Origin: Flavobacteriales bacterium UBA952
GTDB taxonomy: Bacteria > Bacteroidota > Bacteroidia > Flavobacteriales_D > Crocinitomicaceae
Direction: 5' to 3'
DNA: 64,000 nt
Assembly (NCBI GenBank): GCA_002293185.1
Contig: DBCS01000008.1
Coordinates: 457,085 to 521,084 of the forward strand
Positions 54,687 to 62,893 of this stretch are shown here, one piece after another; within the stretch, counting starts at the first letter, position 1; each line of letters begins with the position of its first letter. The notes under the pieces were generated by a model. The model was not told the origin of the DNA. It made no database searches and saw only the letters and a list, made by a program, of their open reading frames with translations. The position numbers were made by a program, and so were the translations under genes.

Positions 54687-55082
54687 ATGTCCATACAAAC
54701 CATTCTTTTACTCACCGTTATAGGCTTAGCTGCTGGCATACTCAGTGGTATGGTTGGAATTGGCGGTGGTGTTGTGCTCGTGCCTGCTCTTGTTTTTTTA
54801 TTAGGCTTGAACCAACATCAAGCACAAGGAACTTCTCTATTCGTTTTGTCTTTACCTGTTCTTGTATTAGCCGTATTTAATTATTGGAAAACGGGCAACG
54901 TCAATTGGCGTTTTGGATTGGTTATTGCCAGTACGTTTGTGATTGGCGCCCTGCTAGGTTCCAAACTCACCTTACGCCTTCCCGAAGCCTGGGTAAAATT
55001 AATTTTTGGTCTACTTATGGCCTATGTTTCTATTCAATTGATACTCGCCGGCTACCACGGAATCAAACAAGATGAACTCTAA
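54687..55082 (+). CDS. Half-length TauE/SafE-type membrane protein
   Basis: A 131-residue protein with four predicted TM helices and one copy of the TauE/SafE motif: LAAGILSGMVGIGGGVVLVP, then QAQGTSL. Complete members have two such halves (~250 residues, eight helices), so this one would have to work as a dimer. Family members export sulfite, organosulfonates or other anions. The ATG at 54687 places a hydrophobic helix first; a TTG at 54648 would overlap the previous gene. It overlaps the next gene by 11 bp. Confidence 0.78.
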   Translation: MSIQTILLLTVIGLAAGILSGMVGIGGGVVLVPALVFLLGLNQHQAQGTSLFVLSLPVLVLAVFNYWKTGNVNWRFGLVIASTFVIGALLGSKLTLRLPEAWVKLIFGLLMAYVSIQLILAGYHGIKQDEL

Positions 55083-56253
55083 CCTAAAGCGCAATGATTT
55101 AACTGCCCTGCTCGAACAGGTAAAGTTGTGGAGACGCCATTTACACATGCATCCTGAGCCTTCATTCAAAGAATACGCCACAATGGAATTCGTTTGTGAG
55201 GTGCTCGCCCAAAATGGTATTTCTTTTCAAAAAGGTGTGGCAAATACGGGTGTTGTTGCACTCATTAGCGCAGCTCATCATAAAGAAAACCAAGCCTGTT
55301 TGGCCTTGCGTGCAGACCTCGACGCACTCCCTATTCAAGAAGCCAATGAGGTTTCTTACAAGAGTCAGGTACCGGGCTGGATGCACGCCTGTGGGCACGA
55401 TGTCCATACAAGTATTTTATTGGGTACTGCCGTGTTGTTGCAACAACACCGCGAGCAACTTCCTAGACCTATTAAACTCATTTTTCAGCCAGGCGAAGAA
55501 CAAAACCCAGGTGGTGCAAGCCTCATGATCAAAGCGGGCGTCCTTGAAAACCCCAGTGTAGAAGAGCTCATCGCCTTACATGTATATCCAGAAATGGAAG
55601 TGGGTAAGGTAGGGCTACGCTCTGGTTTATACATGGCATCCAGCGATGAAATCCATGTCGAAATAATTGGTGTAGGTGGCCACGGTGCCTTGCCTGACCG
55701 CTTTATCAATCCAATCGATGTCGGTATGGCCTGGATGCAAAGTTGCAAGCGGCTTTTCGAGGAGCAGTGCCCCGCTGCAGTGCCCCAAGTACTTACCTTT
55801 GGTCGTTTTGAGGCCTTGGGCAGTACAAATGTTGTTAGTTCAATAGCCACCATCAAAGGAACCTTCCGCACCATGGACGAAACCTGGCGCTCCCAAGCCA
55901 AGGCAATTCTCCAAGCCGAAGCTTTGGATCTTTCAAAAAAAATGAATGCGCAAATCAATTTAACGATTAGCGAGGGTTATCCTTATTTAAAGAATGATAT
56001 GGAGCTCACTGGCAGGGTACAGGCTATCCTTGGAAAAGAATTAGGCAACTCGAATGTGGAAGAATTAGCGCTGCGCATGACCGCCGAAGACTTTGCTTAT
56101 TATAGCCATCATCGGCCGGTTTGTTTTTTCAGATTAGGAACTGGAAACATCAGTAAAGGACTCACCCATGCGGTGCATCACCCGCAATTTGACATCGATG
56201 AAAACGCCCTTGAAGTTGGCATAAGAAGTATGTTCGCGATTGCTGTATCATGA
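55072..56253 (+). CDS. M20-family amidohydrolase (N-acyl-amino-acid hydrolase type)
   Basis: A 393-residue metallo-amidohydrolase. Metal-site motifs: RRHLHMHPEPSFKE, LRADLDALPI, MHACGHDVHTSILLG and QPGEEQNPGG; the C-terminal HxFD-like HAVHHPQFDIDE is also typical. It resembles hippurate or N-acyl-amino-acid hydrolases, which release amino acids from acylated forms. It overlaps the TauE-like gene by 11 bp and the next gene by 4 bp (ATGA). Confidence 0.88.
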   Translation: MNSNLKRNDLTALLEQVKLWRRHLHMHPEPSFKEYATMEFVCEVLAQNGISFQKGVANTGVVALISAAHHKENQACLALRADLDALPIQEANEVSYKSQVPGWMHACGHDVHTSILLGTAVLLQQHREQLPRPIKLIFQPGEEQNPGGASLMIKAGVLENPSVEELIALHVYPEMEVGKVGLRSGLYMASSDEIHVEIIGVGGHGALPDRFINPIDVGMAWMQSCKRLFEEQCPAAVPQVLTFGRFEALGSTNVVSSIATIKGTFRTMDETWRSQAKAILQAEALDLSKKMNAQINLTISEGYPYLKNDMELTGRVQAILGKELGNSNVEELALRMTAEDFAYYSHHRPVCFFRLGTGNISKGLTHAVHHPQFDIDENALEVGIRSMFAIAVS

Positions 56254-56666
56254 AAAAAATCTTTCTGATTTTCTTACTGACCTCCATATTTGCTTGTTCC
56301 AAATACCGATACAACGAAAAGCAATTACCTGGTTTTTGGACGGTCCAAACTGTGCGTATAGAAGACGGCGAAGGCTTTGTCTTTTTTGATAGTTTAGCAA
56401 CGGGCAGTTTTTTAATTGATGCCGCAAAAATGAGCGGCAACGCAAATTATACGTATTCGTATTTTGGGCAGTATGATGTATCAGATGCTGTGATTTTTGA
56501 TCAAAGTGCATGTTCTTTGAGCTCAGGGGGAGATTTCTTATTGATCGAAAGAGCGACGGATACCCTACAAGCAAAAATTATTGTGCTTAGCTCAAAGCAC
56601 CTCACATTTGAGTACTACGATTACTTACAGTATCGCTTGAAAAGATTTAGTTGCGCTAGAAATTAG
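56250..56666 (+). CDS. Predicted lipoprotein, lipocalin-like size
   Basis: A 138-residue protein with a lipobox (SIFAC) after a hydrophobic leader, then KYRYNEKQLPGFWTVQTVRI, a GxW pattern like the start of lipocalin-type domains. The strand-rich rest fits a small beta-barrel, but no family is certain. It is coupled to the M20 gene by an ATGA overlap. Confidence 0.65.
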   Translation: MKKIFLIFLLTSIFACSKYRYNEKQLPGFWTVQTVRIEDGEGFVFFDSLATGSFLIDAAKMSGNANYTYSYFGQYDVSDAVIFDQSACSLSSGGDFLLIERATDTLQAKIIVLSSKHLTFEYYDYLQYRLKRFSCARN

Positions 56667-56684
56667 TGCGAGCTAATTAAGCAC

Positions 56685-56990
56685 CTATAAAAACCCTAGT
56701 TCTAGTTTTGCTTCTTCACTCATCATGTCTTTGTCCCAGGGTGGGTCAAAGACGATATTTACCTTAGCGCTTTGAACACCTTCTACACTCGCCACTTTTT
56801 CTTCGACATCCTTGGGTAATGATTCAGCTACAGGGCAATTGGGTGAGGTGAGGGTCATGTCGATGAAAACGTGATTATCCGATTCTATTTTGACTTCATA
56901 AATGAGGCCAAGTTCGAAAATATCGACAGGAATTTCAGGATCGTAAATGGTTTTGAGCATCTCGACGATGCGGTCTTCTAATTCGTTCAT
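56685..56990 (-). CDS. sufT: SufT-like iron-sulfur assembly protein (DUF59/MIP18)
   Basis: A 101-residue MIP18-family protein. Typical segments: IYDPEIPVDIFELGLIYEV, LTSPNCPVAESLP with the conserved Cys, and FDPPWDKDMMSEEAKLELG. It is thought to help load Fe-S clusters onto target proteins. It is last in the sufS-sufE-sufT unit, coupled to sufE by an ATGA overlap; no sufBCD genes are in the window. Confidence 0.9.
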   Translation of the reverse strand: MNELEDRIVEMLKTIYDPEIPVDIFELGLIYEVKIESDNHVFIDMTLTSPNCPVAESLPKDVEEKVASVEGVQSAKVNIVFDPPWDKDMMSEEAKLELGFL

Positions 56991-57403
56991 TTGGATAGGC
57001 TGTGAAGTGCTTCGGTTTTCATGCGTTTGACCATGCTCAAAAGGCCGTTGGCTCGGGTAGGCGAGAGGTGTTCAGCGAGCCCGATTTGAGAGATAAAAAA
57101 TAAGTCTGATCGAACAACGGTTTCTGGGCTTTCGTTGTTGTAGACGTGAATAAGTAGGCCAATGATGCCTTTGGTGATAATAGCGTCGGAGTCAGCACTG
57201 AAGTGCATTTTACCGTCTTTGATTTCGGTAGCGAGCCAAACATTAGATTGGCAGCCTTCGATAAGGCGGTCTTTGGTTTTGAGCTCAGGAGCCAAGGTGG
57301 GTACACTTTTGCCGAGTTCGATAATGTATTCATATTTGTCCATCCAGTCGTCGTAGATGGCAAATTCGTCGATGATTTCTTGTTGTTTTTCTTGAATGCT
57401 CAT
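56987..57403 (-). CDS. sufE: Sulfur acceptor protein SufE
   Basis: A 138-residue SufE. It accepts persulfide from SufS; the acceptor Cys is in DRLIEGCQSNVWL. Other typical segments are YDDWMDKYEYIIELG at the start and ITKGIIGLLIHVYN. It overlaps sufS by 4 bp (ATGA) and sufT by 4 bp. Confidence 0.95.
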   Translation of the reverse strand: MSIQEKQQEIIDEFAIYDDWMDKYEYIIELGKSVPTLAPELKTKDRLIEGCQSNVWLATEIKDGKMHFSADSDAIITKGIIGLLIHVYNNESPETVVRSDLFFISQIGLAEHLSPTRANGLLSMVKRMKTEALHSLSK

Positions 57404-58629
57404 GCGCCTAAAATTTGCATGCTGCGCTCCAGAGCAGCAACAAAGGTGTCAATTTCTTCTTTCGTGTTGTAAAACGCAAATGAGGCTCGAACAGTGCCTG
57501 GTATTTGATAGAAATCCATAAGCGGTTGCGTACAATGGTGACCGGTGCGTACCGCAATGCCTTGTTTGTCTAAAAGAGTGCCGATATCGAACGGATGCAT
57601 TCGGTCAATTGTAAACGAAACTACACTAGTTTTGTTCTTGGCCTCACCGATGATATGCAGCCCCTCAAAGGTATCTAAAATACCCTGGGCATATTTGGTG
57701 AGCTCGAGTTCGTGGGCAGCGGCCGCTTGCATATCGATGCTTTGCAGAAACGAGATGGCACTACCAAGGCCAATTGCGCCGGCAATATGTGGTGTTCCGG
57801 CTTCAAATTTGAGCGGAAGACTATTGTAGGTACTGCGTTCAAACGTGACTTTAGCGATCATGTCGCCACCGCCTTGATAGGGCGGCATGGTGTCTAGGAG
57901 CTCTTCTTTGCCATACAAGACGCCTATGCCGGTTGGGCCATAGACTTTATGCCCAGAAAAAGTGTAGAAATCGCAGTTGAGGTCTTTGACATCGATTGCT
58001 AAATGCTGAATACTTTGGGCGCCGTCTAAAAGTACTTTTGCGCCTACTTTGTGTGCTTTGGCAATGAGTTCTTTGACGGGGTTGATGGTACCTAGCGTAT
58101 TGGAAATATGAATAATAGACAACAGTTTGGTGCGTTCTGAAAGCATTTGTTCAAATGCCTCTAAATCGAGTTCTCCTTTTTTGGAAATGGGAATAACGCG
58201 CAATACACAGCCTTTTCGTTCGCACAAAAGTTGCCAAGGCACAATGTTGGAATGGTGCTCCATGGCAGAAATAAGAATTTCATCTCCAGGTTTGAGGCGC
58301 TCGCCAAAAGAGAAGGCGACCAGATTGATGCTGTCGGTAGCACCTTTGGTAAAAATAATTTCTTCGGGGCCTTTCGCGCCAATGTATTGTTGAATGGTCC
58401 GACGCGCAGCTTCATAGGCTGAAGTTGCTTGTTGGCTCAGATAGTGCACGCCTCTGTGAATATTCGCGTTTTCGAGCGCGTAATATTTTGCGAGGGTATC
58501 GAGCACCACTTGCGGCTTTTGGGAGGTGGCGCCATTGTCAAAATAAATGAGCGGTTTCCCGTAAACTTTTTGACGGAGCGCGGGGAAGTGCTCACGGATA
58601 GCGGAAACGGAAAACGGAGTGTGCTCCAT
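57400..58629 (-). CDS. sufS: Cysteine desulfurase SufS
   Basis: A 409-residue PLP enzyme that takes sulfur from cysteine for Fe-S cluster assembly. Motifs: YFDNGATSQKPQVVLD, NIHRGVHYLSQQAT, the PLP lysine in FSGHKVYGPTGIGVLYG and the catalytic Cys in VRTGHHCTQPLMDFY. Group II desulfurases like this need SufE, which is encoded directly downstream. A TACTTTTG box lies at 58645-58652, minus strand, 15 nt before the ATG. Confidence 0.95.
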   Translation of the reverse strand: MEHTPFSVSAIREHFPALRQKVYGKPLIYFDNGATSQKPQVVLDTLAKYYALENANIHRGVHYLSQQATSAYEAARRTIQQYIGAKGPEEIIFTKGATDSINLVAFSFGERLKPGDEILISAMEHHSNIVPWQLLCERKGCVLRVIPISKKGELDLEAFEQMLSERTKLLSIIHISNTLGTINPVKELIAKAHKVGAKVLLDGAQSIQHLAIDVKDLNCDFYTFSGHKVYGPTGIGVLYGKEELLDTMPPYQGGGDMIAKVTFERSTYNSLPLKFEAGTPHIAGAIGLGSAISFLQSIDMQAAAAHELELTKYAQGILDTFEGLHIIGEAKNKTSVVSFTIDRMHPFDIGTLLDKQGIAVRTGHHCTQPLMDFYQIPGTVRASFAFYNTKEEIDTFVAALERSMQILGA

Positions 58630-58644
58630 ACTTTTATTTTTTTA

Positions 58645-58652
58645 CAAAAGTA
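58645..58652 (-). promoter_or_regulatory. Promoter -7 box (TACTTTTG) for sufS-sufE-sufT
   Basis: Exact TAnnTTTG match on the minus strand, 15 nt before the ATG at 58629. Confidence 0.5.
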
Positions 58653-58724
58653 CGGAATTTTGTTATTTTGAATGGTTCTAAAGAAGCAAAATAAAATAAA
58701 AACTTTTTGTAGCTAACCTAGGTT

Positions 58725-60269
58725 TTATTTGGCTTTTAGAACGACGTATGGAATGAGGATTTCCTCGAGAGATATGCCGCCGTGCTGAAAGGTTTGTCCA
58801 TAATAATTAACAAAATGATTATAGTTGTTCGGATACACAAAGAAGTCTTGTTCGCGGGCAAAAACAAATTCGGCAGAAAGCTTCAGTTTCGGAAGTTGGG
58901 CATCTTGCGGGTTTTTGACTACGAATACATCTTTAGCCTCATAACTAAGCCCACGACCTGCTTTGTAACGTAAGTTCGTATTGGTATTGCGCTCACCGAC
59001 GATGCGCACCGGTTTGGTTACTTTGATGGTGCCGTGGTCGGTAGTAATGATGAGCCTATGCCCTGCCTCGGCAATTTTCTTTAAGATGTCAAGCAGCGGC
59101 GAGTGTTCGAGCCAGCTTGTGGTAATTGAGCGATAAGCTGCTTCGTTATCAGCGAGTTCTCGAATGACTTCCATTTCTGTTCGGGCATGCGAGAGCATAT
59201 CAACAAAATTGTAAACGATAAAATTAACGTCGTTGTCTTTCCATTGATGGAATTGGTCAGAAAGTTTTTTGCCTGCCTCGACGTTGGTAATTTTGTTATA
59301 AGACCACTTTACGTTTTTACCCAGTCTCTTTAGCTGCGCTTCTAGAAAGTCTTTTTCATGCATATTTTTACCACCTTCATCGTCTTCGTTTTTCCAAAGT
59401 GTGGGAAAGCGTCTTTCGATTTCTGCCGGGAGTAAACCGGCAAAAAATGCATTTCTTGCATAGTGCGTAGCGGTCGGTAAAATCGAAAAAACAATATCTT
59501 CTTCTTCCTTTTGAAAATAGCGACCCAAAATGCCTTCGATGGTTTTCCATTGGTCGTAACGCAGGTTATCAATAACCAACACAGCGAGTTTTTCTTTGCC
59601 AATAAAGGGTGCAATACGGTCTTTAATAAGGGTGTGGATCATCGTAGGGGCGTCGGGATCGCCGCTCGTCCAGTCCAGGTAGTTGTCTTCAATAAAGTCG
59701 CAAAAAAGTTTGTTGGCTTCTTTTTTCTGCATTTCGAAGATTTCGCGCATGCCTGTATCCTCGATGTTGTCCAATTGGAGCTCCCAAAATACCAATTTGG
59801 CATAGAGTTCTTTCCAGTCATCGGCATCCAGACGCCCCATGAGTTGCATGCCGAGTTGGCGAAATTCTTGTTGGTAGCTCGCGTTGGTTTTTTGACTGAT
59901 GAGTTTGCTGTGGTCCAGGTTTTTTTTAATGCTGAGCAAAATTTGATTGGGGTTGACCGGCTTGATGAGGTAATCGGCAATTTTAGAGCCAATGGCTTCT
60001 TCCATGATGTGTTCTTCTTCACTTTTAGTGATCATAACAATCGGAACCAAAGCTTTTTGTTCTTTGATCTGAGCGAGTGTTTCAAGGCCGCTAAGGCCAG
60101 GCATGTTTTCATCTAAAAAGATGATGTCAAAATGCTGGCTCATGGCTTTTTCGATGGCGTCTTGACCGTTTGTAGCTGTTTCTACCTGATAACCTTTTGA
60201 TTCTAAAAAGAGAACGTGGGGTTTGAGTAATTCGATTTCGTCGTCGGCCCAAAGAATTTTACCTTGCAT
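58725..60269 (-). CDS. porX: PorX-type response regulator with PglZ domain
   Basis: A 514-residue two-domain regulator. The N-terminal receiver domain (about residues 1-120) has ILWADDEIELLKP, the phospho-acceptor Asp in IIFLDENMPGLSG, and the KP in YLIKPVNP. The rest is a PglZ/alkaline-phosphatase-like domain with LVIDNLRYDQW, PTATHYARNAFFAG and ITTDHGTIKV as metal-site elements. This is the layout of PorX, which with PorY and SigP controls T9SS genes in Porphyromonas. The open frame upstream is ignored; MQGKILWADDE at 60269 matches the family start. Divergent from the HD gene. Confidence 0.92.
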   Translation of the reverse strand: MQGKILWADDEIELLKPHVLFLESKGYQVETATNGQDAIEKAMSQHFDIIFLDENMPGLSGLETLAQIKEQKALVPIVMITKSEEEHIMEEAIGSKIADYLIKPVNPNQILLSIKKNLDHSKLISQKTNASYQQEFRQLGMQLMGRLDADDWKELYAKLVFWELQLDNIEDTGMREIFEMQKKEANKLFCDFIEDNYLDWTSGDPDAPTMIHTLIKDRIAPFIGKEKLAVLVIDNLRYDQWKTIEGILGRYFQKEEEDIVFSILPTATHYARNAFFAGLLPAEIERRFPTLWKNEDDEGGKNMHEKDFLEAQLKRLGKNVKWSYNKITNVEAGKKLSDQFHQWKDNDVNFIVYNFVDMLSHARTEMEVIRELADNEAAYRSITTSWLEHSPLLDILKKIAEAGHRLIITTDHGTIKVTKPVRIVGERNTNTNLRYKAGRGLSYEAKDVFVVKNPQDAQLPKLKLSAEFVFAREQDFFVYPNNYNHFVNYYGQTFQHGGISLEEILIPYVVLKAK

Positions 60270-60315
60270 ATGTCTTATTTTTAATAGCTTTGATTGAATT
60301 TTTAAAGTTAGCAAC

Positions 60316-61554
60316 TTGCCAGCGAACACCGCCCCTAATAACAAGAAGAAAATTATAAACGACCCAGTTTACGGTTTTATTTCTTTGCCACACGAAATTA
60401 TTTTCGATATTCTCGAGCACCCTTACCTTCAGCGCTTGCGTCGCATTCAGCAATTGGGCTTAAGTTACCTCGTTTATCCAGGCGCCAATCATACGCGTTT
60501 TCATCATGTTTTGGGCGCTATGCACCTCATGACCCAAGCCGTTACGAGCATACGCCGCAAGGGTCACGACATCAGTTTAGAAGAAGAGCGCGCCGTTTGC
60601 CTGGCCATTCTGTTGCATGATATCGGCCACGGGCCTTTTAGCCATGCACTAGAATACGATATCGTCTGCGGCGTGAGTCATGAACAAATTTCTGCATATT
60701 TCATTGCAGAACTCTCCGTTGAGTACGGACAAGATTTAGCGCTCGCGCTCGAAATCTTTAAAAATGACTACCATAAGCCATTTTTACACGAGCTGGTATC
60801 GAGTCAGCTCGATATGGATAGACTTGACTACCTCAACCGCGACAGTTTTTATTCGGGTGTATCCGAGGGCGTCATTGGCAGCGAGCGGCTCATCGAGATG
60901 CTCAATGTTCACGAGGGGCACTTGGTGCTCGAAGAGAAAGGCATTTATTCGGTAGAAAAATTTTTAGTGGCTCGACGCCTCATGTATTGGCAGGTTTATC
61001 TGCATAAAACCGTGGTGGCTGCGGAATTCATGCTGATCCATGCGCTGCGCCGCGCCAAAGAACTCACCTTAGATGGTTTCGATCTTTTTGCCAGTCCAGC
61101 GCTCAAATTTTTTCTAGATCAAGATATTCGAGCCGAACATTTTGAGTCTGACCCAATGGTGCTGACTCATTTTGCACGCCTCGACGACTACGATATCTGG
61201 GGTGCAATCAAAGTTTGGCAATTTGCGCCCGACTACATTTTAGCGACCTTATGTTCTGGGCTCGTCAACCGTCAGCTTTTTAAAATAGAGATTTCCAAAA
61301 CGCCTTTTAGCGCAGCGCGCTTGAAAGAGGTTCAGCAGCGCATAAAGGGAGAGCATGGCCTTAGTGAGCAAGAGCTACCTTATTTTGTGTATTCTGATAT
61401 CCTGAGCAACAAAGCGTACAACGAGCAAAAGCACAACATCAATTTACTGCTCAAAAATGGCAGCATTATGGAGCTTTCCAAAGCCTCTGATAACTTGAAT
61501 ATCTCTGCACTTTCGACGCCGGTCGAAAAGTACTTTTTGTGCTACCCTCGATGA
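60316..61554 (+). CDS. HD-domain phosphohydrolase
   Basis: A 412-residue protein of the SAMHD1/dGTPase-like HD family. Motifs: RLRRIQQLGLSYLVYPGANH, THTRFHH-like HTRFHHVLGAMHL, the HD pair in LLHDIGHGPFSH, and the later SQLDMDRLDYLNRDS. It probably hydrolyses nucleoside triphosphates, but the substrate is open. The start codon is TTG (60316): the frame stops at 60295 and no ATG precedes the domain. It ends 13 bp inside the convergent MscS gene. Confidence 0.85.
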   Translation: MPANTAPNNKKKIINDPVYGFISLPHEIIFDILEHPYLQRLRRIQQLGLSYLVYPGANHTRFHHVLGAMHLMTQAVTSIRRKGHDISLEEERAVCLAILLHDIGHGPFSHALEYDIVCGVSHEQISAYFIAELSVEYGQDLALALEIFKNDYHKPFLHELVSSQLDMDRLDYLNRDSFYSGVSEGVIGSERLIEMLNVHEGHLVLEEKGIYSVEKFLVARRLMYWQVYLHKTVVAAEFMLIHALRRAKELTLDGFDLFASPALKFFLDQDIRAEHFESDPMVLTHFARLDDYDIWGAIKVWQFAPDYILATLCSGLVNRQLFKIEISKTPFSAARLKEVQQRIKGEHGLSEQELPYFVYSDILSNKAYNEQKHNINLLLKNGSIMELSKASDNLNISALSTPVEKYFLCYPR

Positions 61555-62054
61555 GCGTTTTTTTGAGATTTAATGATCACTGTTTTATTTAAAACGGCCG
61601 AAGTAGGAATCGTAATCAAAAAGCCTTCCGAAGATTTGATATACATAAAAAAGAAGCTCAGGTCAATGAGTTCTCCTTCAATATCAAACTCTTTATCGTA
61701 GATGCGCAGCGTTTCGCCAATATTGAGCGGATGATTGAAGTATAAAATCAAGCTTGCGGTGATATTCGATAAAATGGACCAATTTGCAAAAAATGCAATA
61801 CCAATGACGGTAATTGTAGAGGTAAAAAAAACGATGAGGTCTTTGGTCTCGATGTTCCAAATTGCGGCAAATATTAGGATAAAGAAAATCGATAAAAAGA
61901 GGTTGATGATGCGAATAGATACTCTTTTTCTTTTGATATCGCCTTCAAACTTGGATAGAAAGCGCCCTACAGCTTTGCCCGCTAAAAAGCGGATTAGTAA
62001 AGTGACCGTTAATAAAATGAGCGTCTTGATCGCATATTGATAAAAAGCATCCAT
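61542..62054 (-). CDS. Small MscS-family mechanosensitive channel
   Basis: A 170-residue inner-membrane protein with about three TM helices and a MscS-type beta domain (FFANWSILSNITASLILYFN then PLNIGETLRIYD). It is shorter than MscS (~286 residues) and lacks the large C-terminal cytosolic domain, as in several short members of the family. It probably helps against osmotic down-shock, but this is inference. Its 3' end overlaps the HD gene by 13 bp on the other strand. Confidence 0.83.
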   Translation of the reverse strand: MDAFYQYAIKTLILLTVTLLIRFLAGKAVGRFLSKFEGDIKRKRVSIRIINLFLSIFFILIFAAIWNIETKDLIVFFTSTITVIGIAFFANWSILSNITASLILYFNHPLNIGETLRIYDKEFDIEGELIDLSFFFMYIKSSEGFLITIPTSAVLNKTVIIKSQKNAHRG

Positions 62055-62080
62055 GAGTTTTGATTTAAAGCGTATCGGGT

Positions 62081-62848
62081 TTAAATTTCTATAAGTTTGG
62101 CGCGTTCCCAGTAGTGGTCTAAATTTGCTAACGTTTGGTCTTGCACGAGTAAGCCGTCGGCTTCCAAAAGCTTTTCCATTTGCTGAAAGCGCCTAATGAA
62201 TTTTTGATTGGTTTGAGCCAGGGCATTTTCTGGCGATATATTTAAAAAGCGTGCATAGTTCACCAATGAAAACAGCACATCGCCAAATTCAGCTTCGATT
62301 TGATCTGAACTGCTGTCTATTTCCACTTTAAGTTCGGAAATTTCTTCTTGTACTTTTTGCCAGGCGTCATCTGCTTTTTCAAAGTCAAAACCAACGCCTT
62401 TGACTTTCTCTTGAATGCGCGTGGCTTTTACCAAAGCAGGCAGGGAAGAGGGCACTCCTTCGAGCACAGATTTTTTTCCTTCCTTAAGTTTGAGTTTTTC
62501 CCAATTTGCTTTGACCGTTTCTTCGTCTTTGGCTTCGGTATTTCCGTAGATATGCGGATGTCGGTAAATGAGTTTATCACAGATTTTATGGAGGACGCTT
62601 TCGACATCAAAAAGACCTTGTTCGCTGCCTATTTTACTGTAGAAAATTAAATGTAGAAATAAATCACCGAGCTCACCCTCTAAACCAGCGTAGTCTTTTT
62701 CGGTAATAGCATCGGCCATTTCATACGTTTCTTCTATGGTGAGGTTGCGCAGGGTTTCAAAAGTTTGTTTTTGATCCCAGGGGCAGCGATCCCGAAGTTC
62801 GTCCATGATTTGGAGGAGGCGTGCAAAAGCGATTAAACGAGAGTCCAT
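62081..62848 (-). CDS. mazG: Nucleoside triphosphate pyrophosphohydrolase MazG
   Basis: A 255-residue all-alpha NTP pyrophosphatase that removes abnormal NTPs or lowers (p)ppGpp. It shows CPWDQKQTFETLRNLTIEET near the N-terminus, the metal-binding EETYEMADAI and EGELGDLFLHLIFY, and a repeat in the second half (FGDVLFSLVNYARFL). A TAACTTTG box ends 4 nt before its ATG. It is divergent from the PagL-like gene. Confidence 0.94.
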   Translation of the reverse strand: MDSRLIAFARLLQIMDELRDRCPWDQKQTFETLRNLTIEETYEMADAITEKDYAGLEGELGDLFLHLIFYSKIGSEQGLFDVESVLHKICDKLIYRHPHIYGNTEAKDEETVKANWEKLKLKEGKKSVLEGVPSSLPALVKATRIQEKVKGVGFDFEKADDAWQKVQEEISELKVEIDSSSDQIEAEFGDVLFSLVNYARFLNISPENALAQTNQKFIRRFQQMEKLLEADGLLVQDQTLANLDHYWERAKLIEI

Positions 62849-62852
62849 ACTA

Positions 62853-62860
62853 CAAAGTTA
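62853..62860 (-). promoter_or_regulatory. Promoter -7 box (TAACTTTG) 4 nt from the mazG start
   Basis: Exact TAnnTTTG match on the minus strand; four bases (TAGT) separate it from the mazG ATG. Confidence 0.6.
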
Positions 62861-62882
62861 GCAGTTGAAACGAGCTTTTGCT

Positions 62883-62890
62883 TAAATTTG
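62883..62890 (+). promoter_or_regulatory. Promoter -7 box (TAAATTTG) 3 nt from the PagL-like start
   Basis: Exact TAnnTTTG match; three bases (AAG) separate it from the ATG at 62894. Confidence 0.6.
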
Positions 62891-62893
62891 AAG

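Noticed and set aside
59511..60116. 201-codon open frame antisense to porX
   Set aside because: Shadow of the PorX reading frame; no start context and no recognisable domain.
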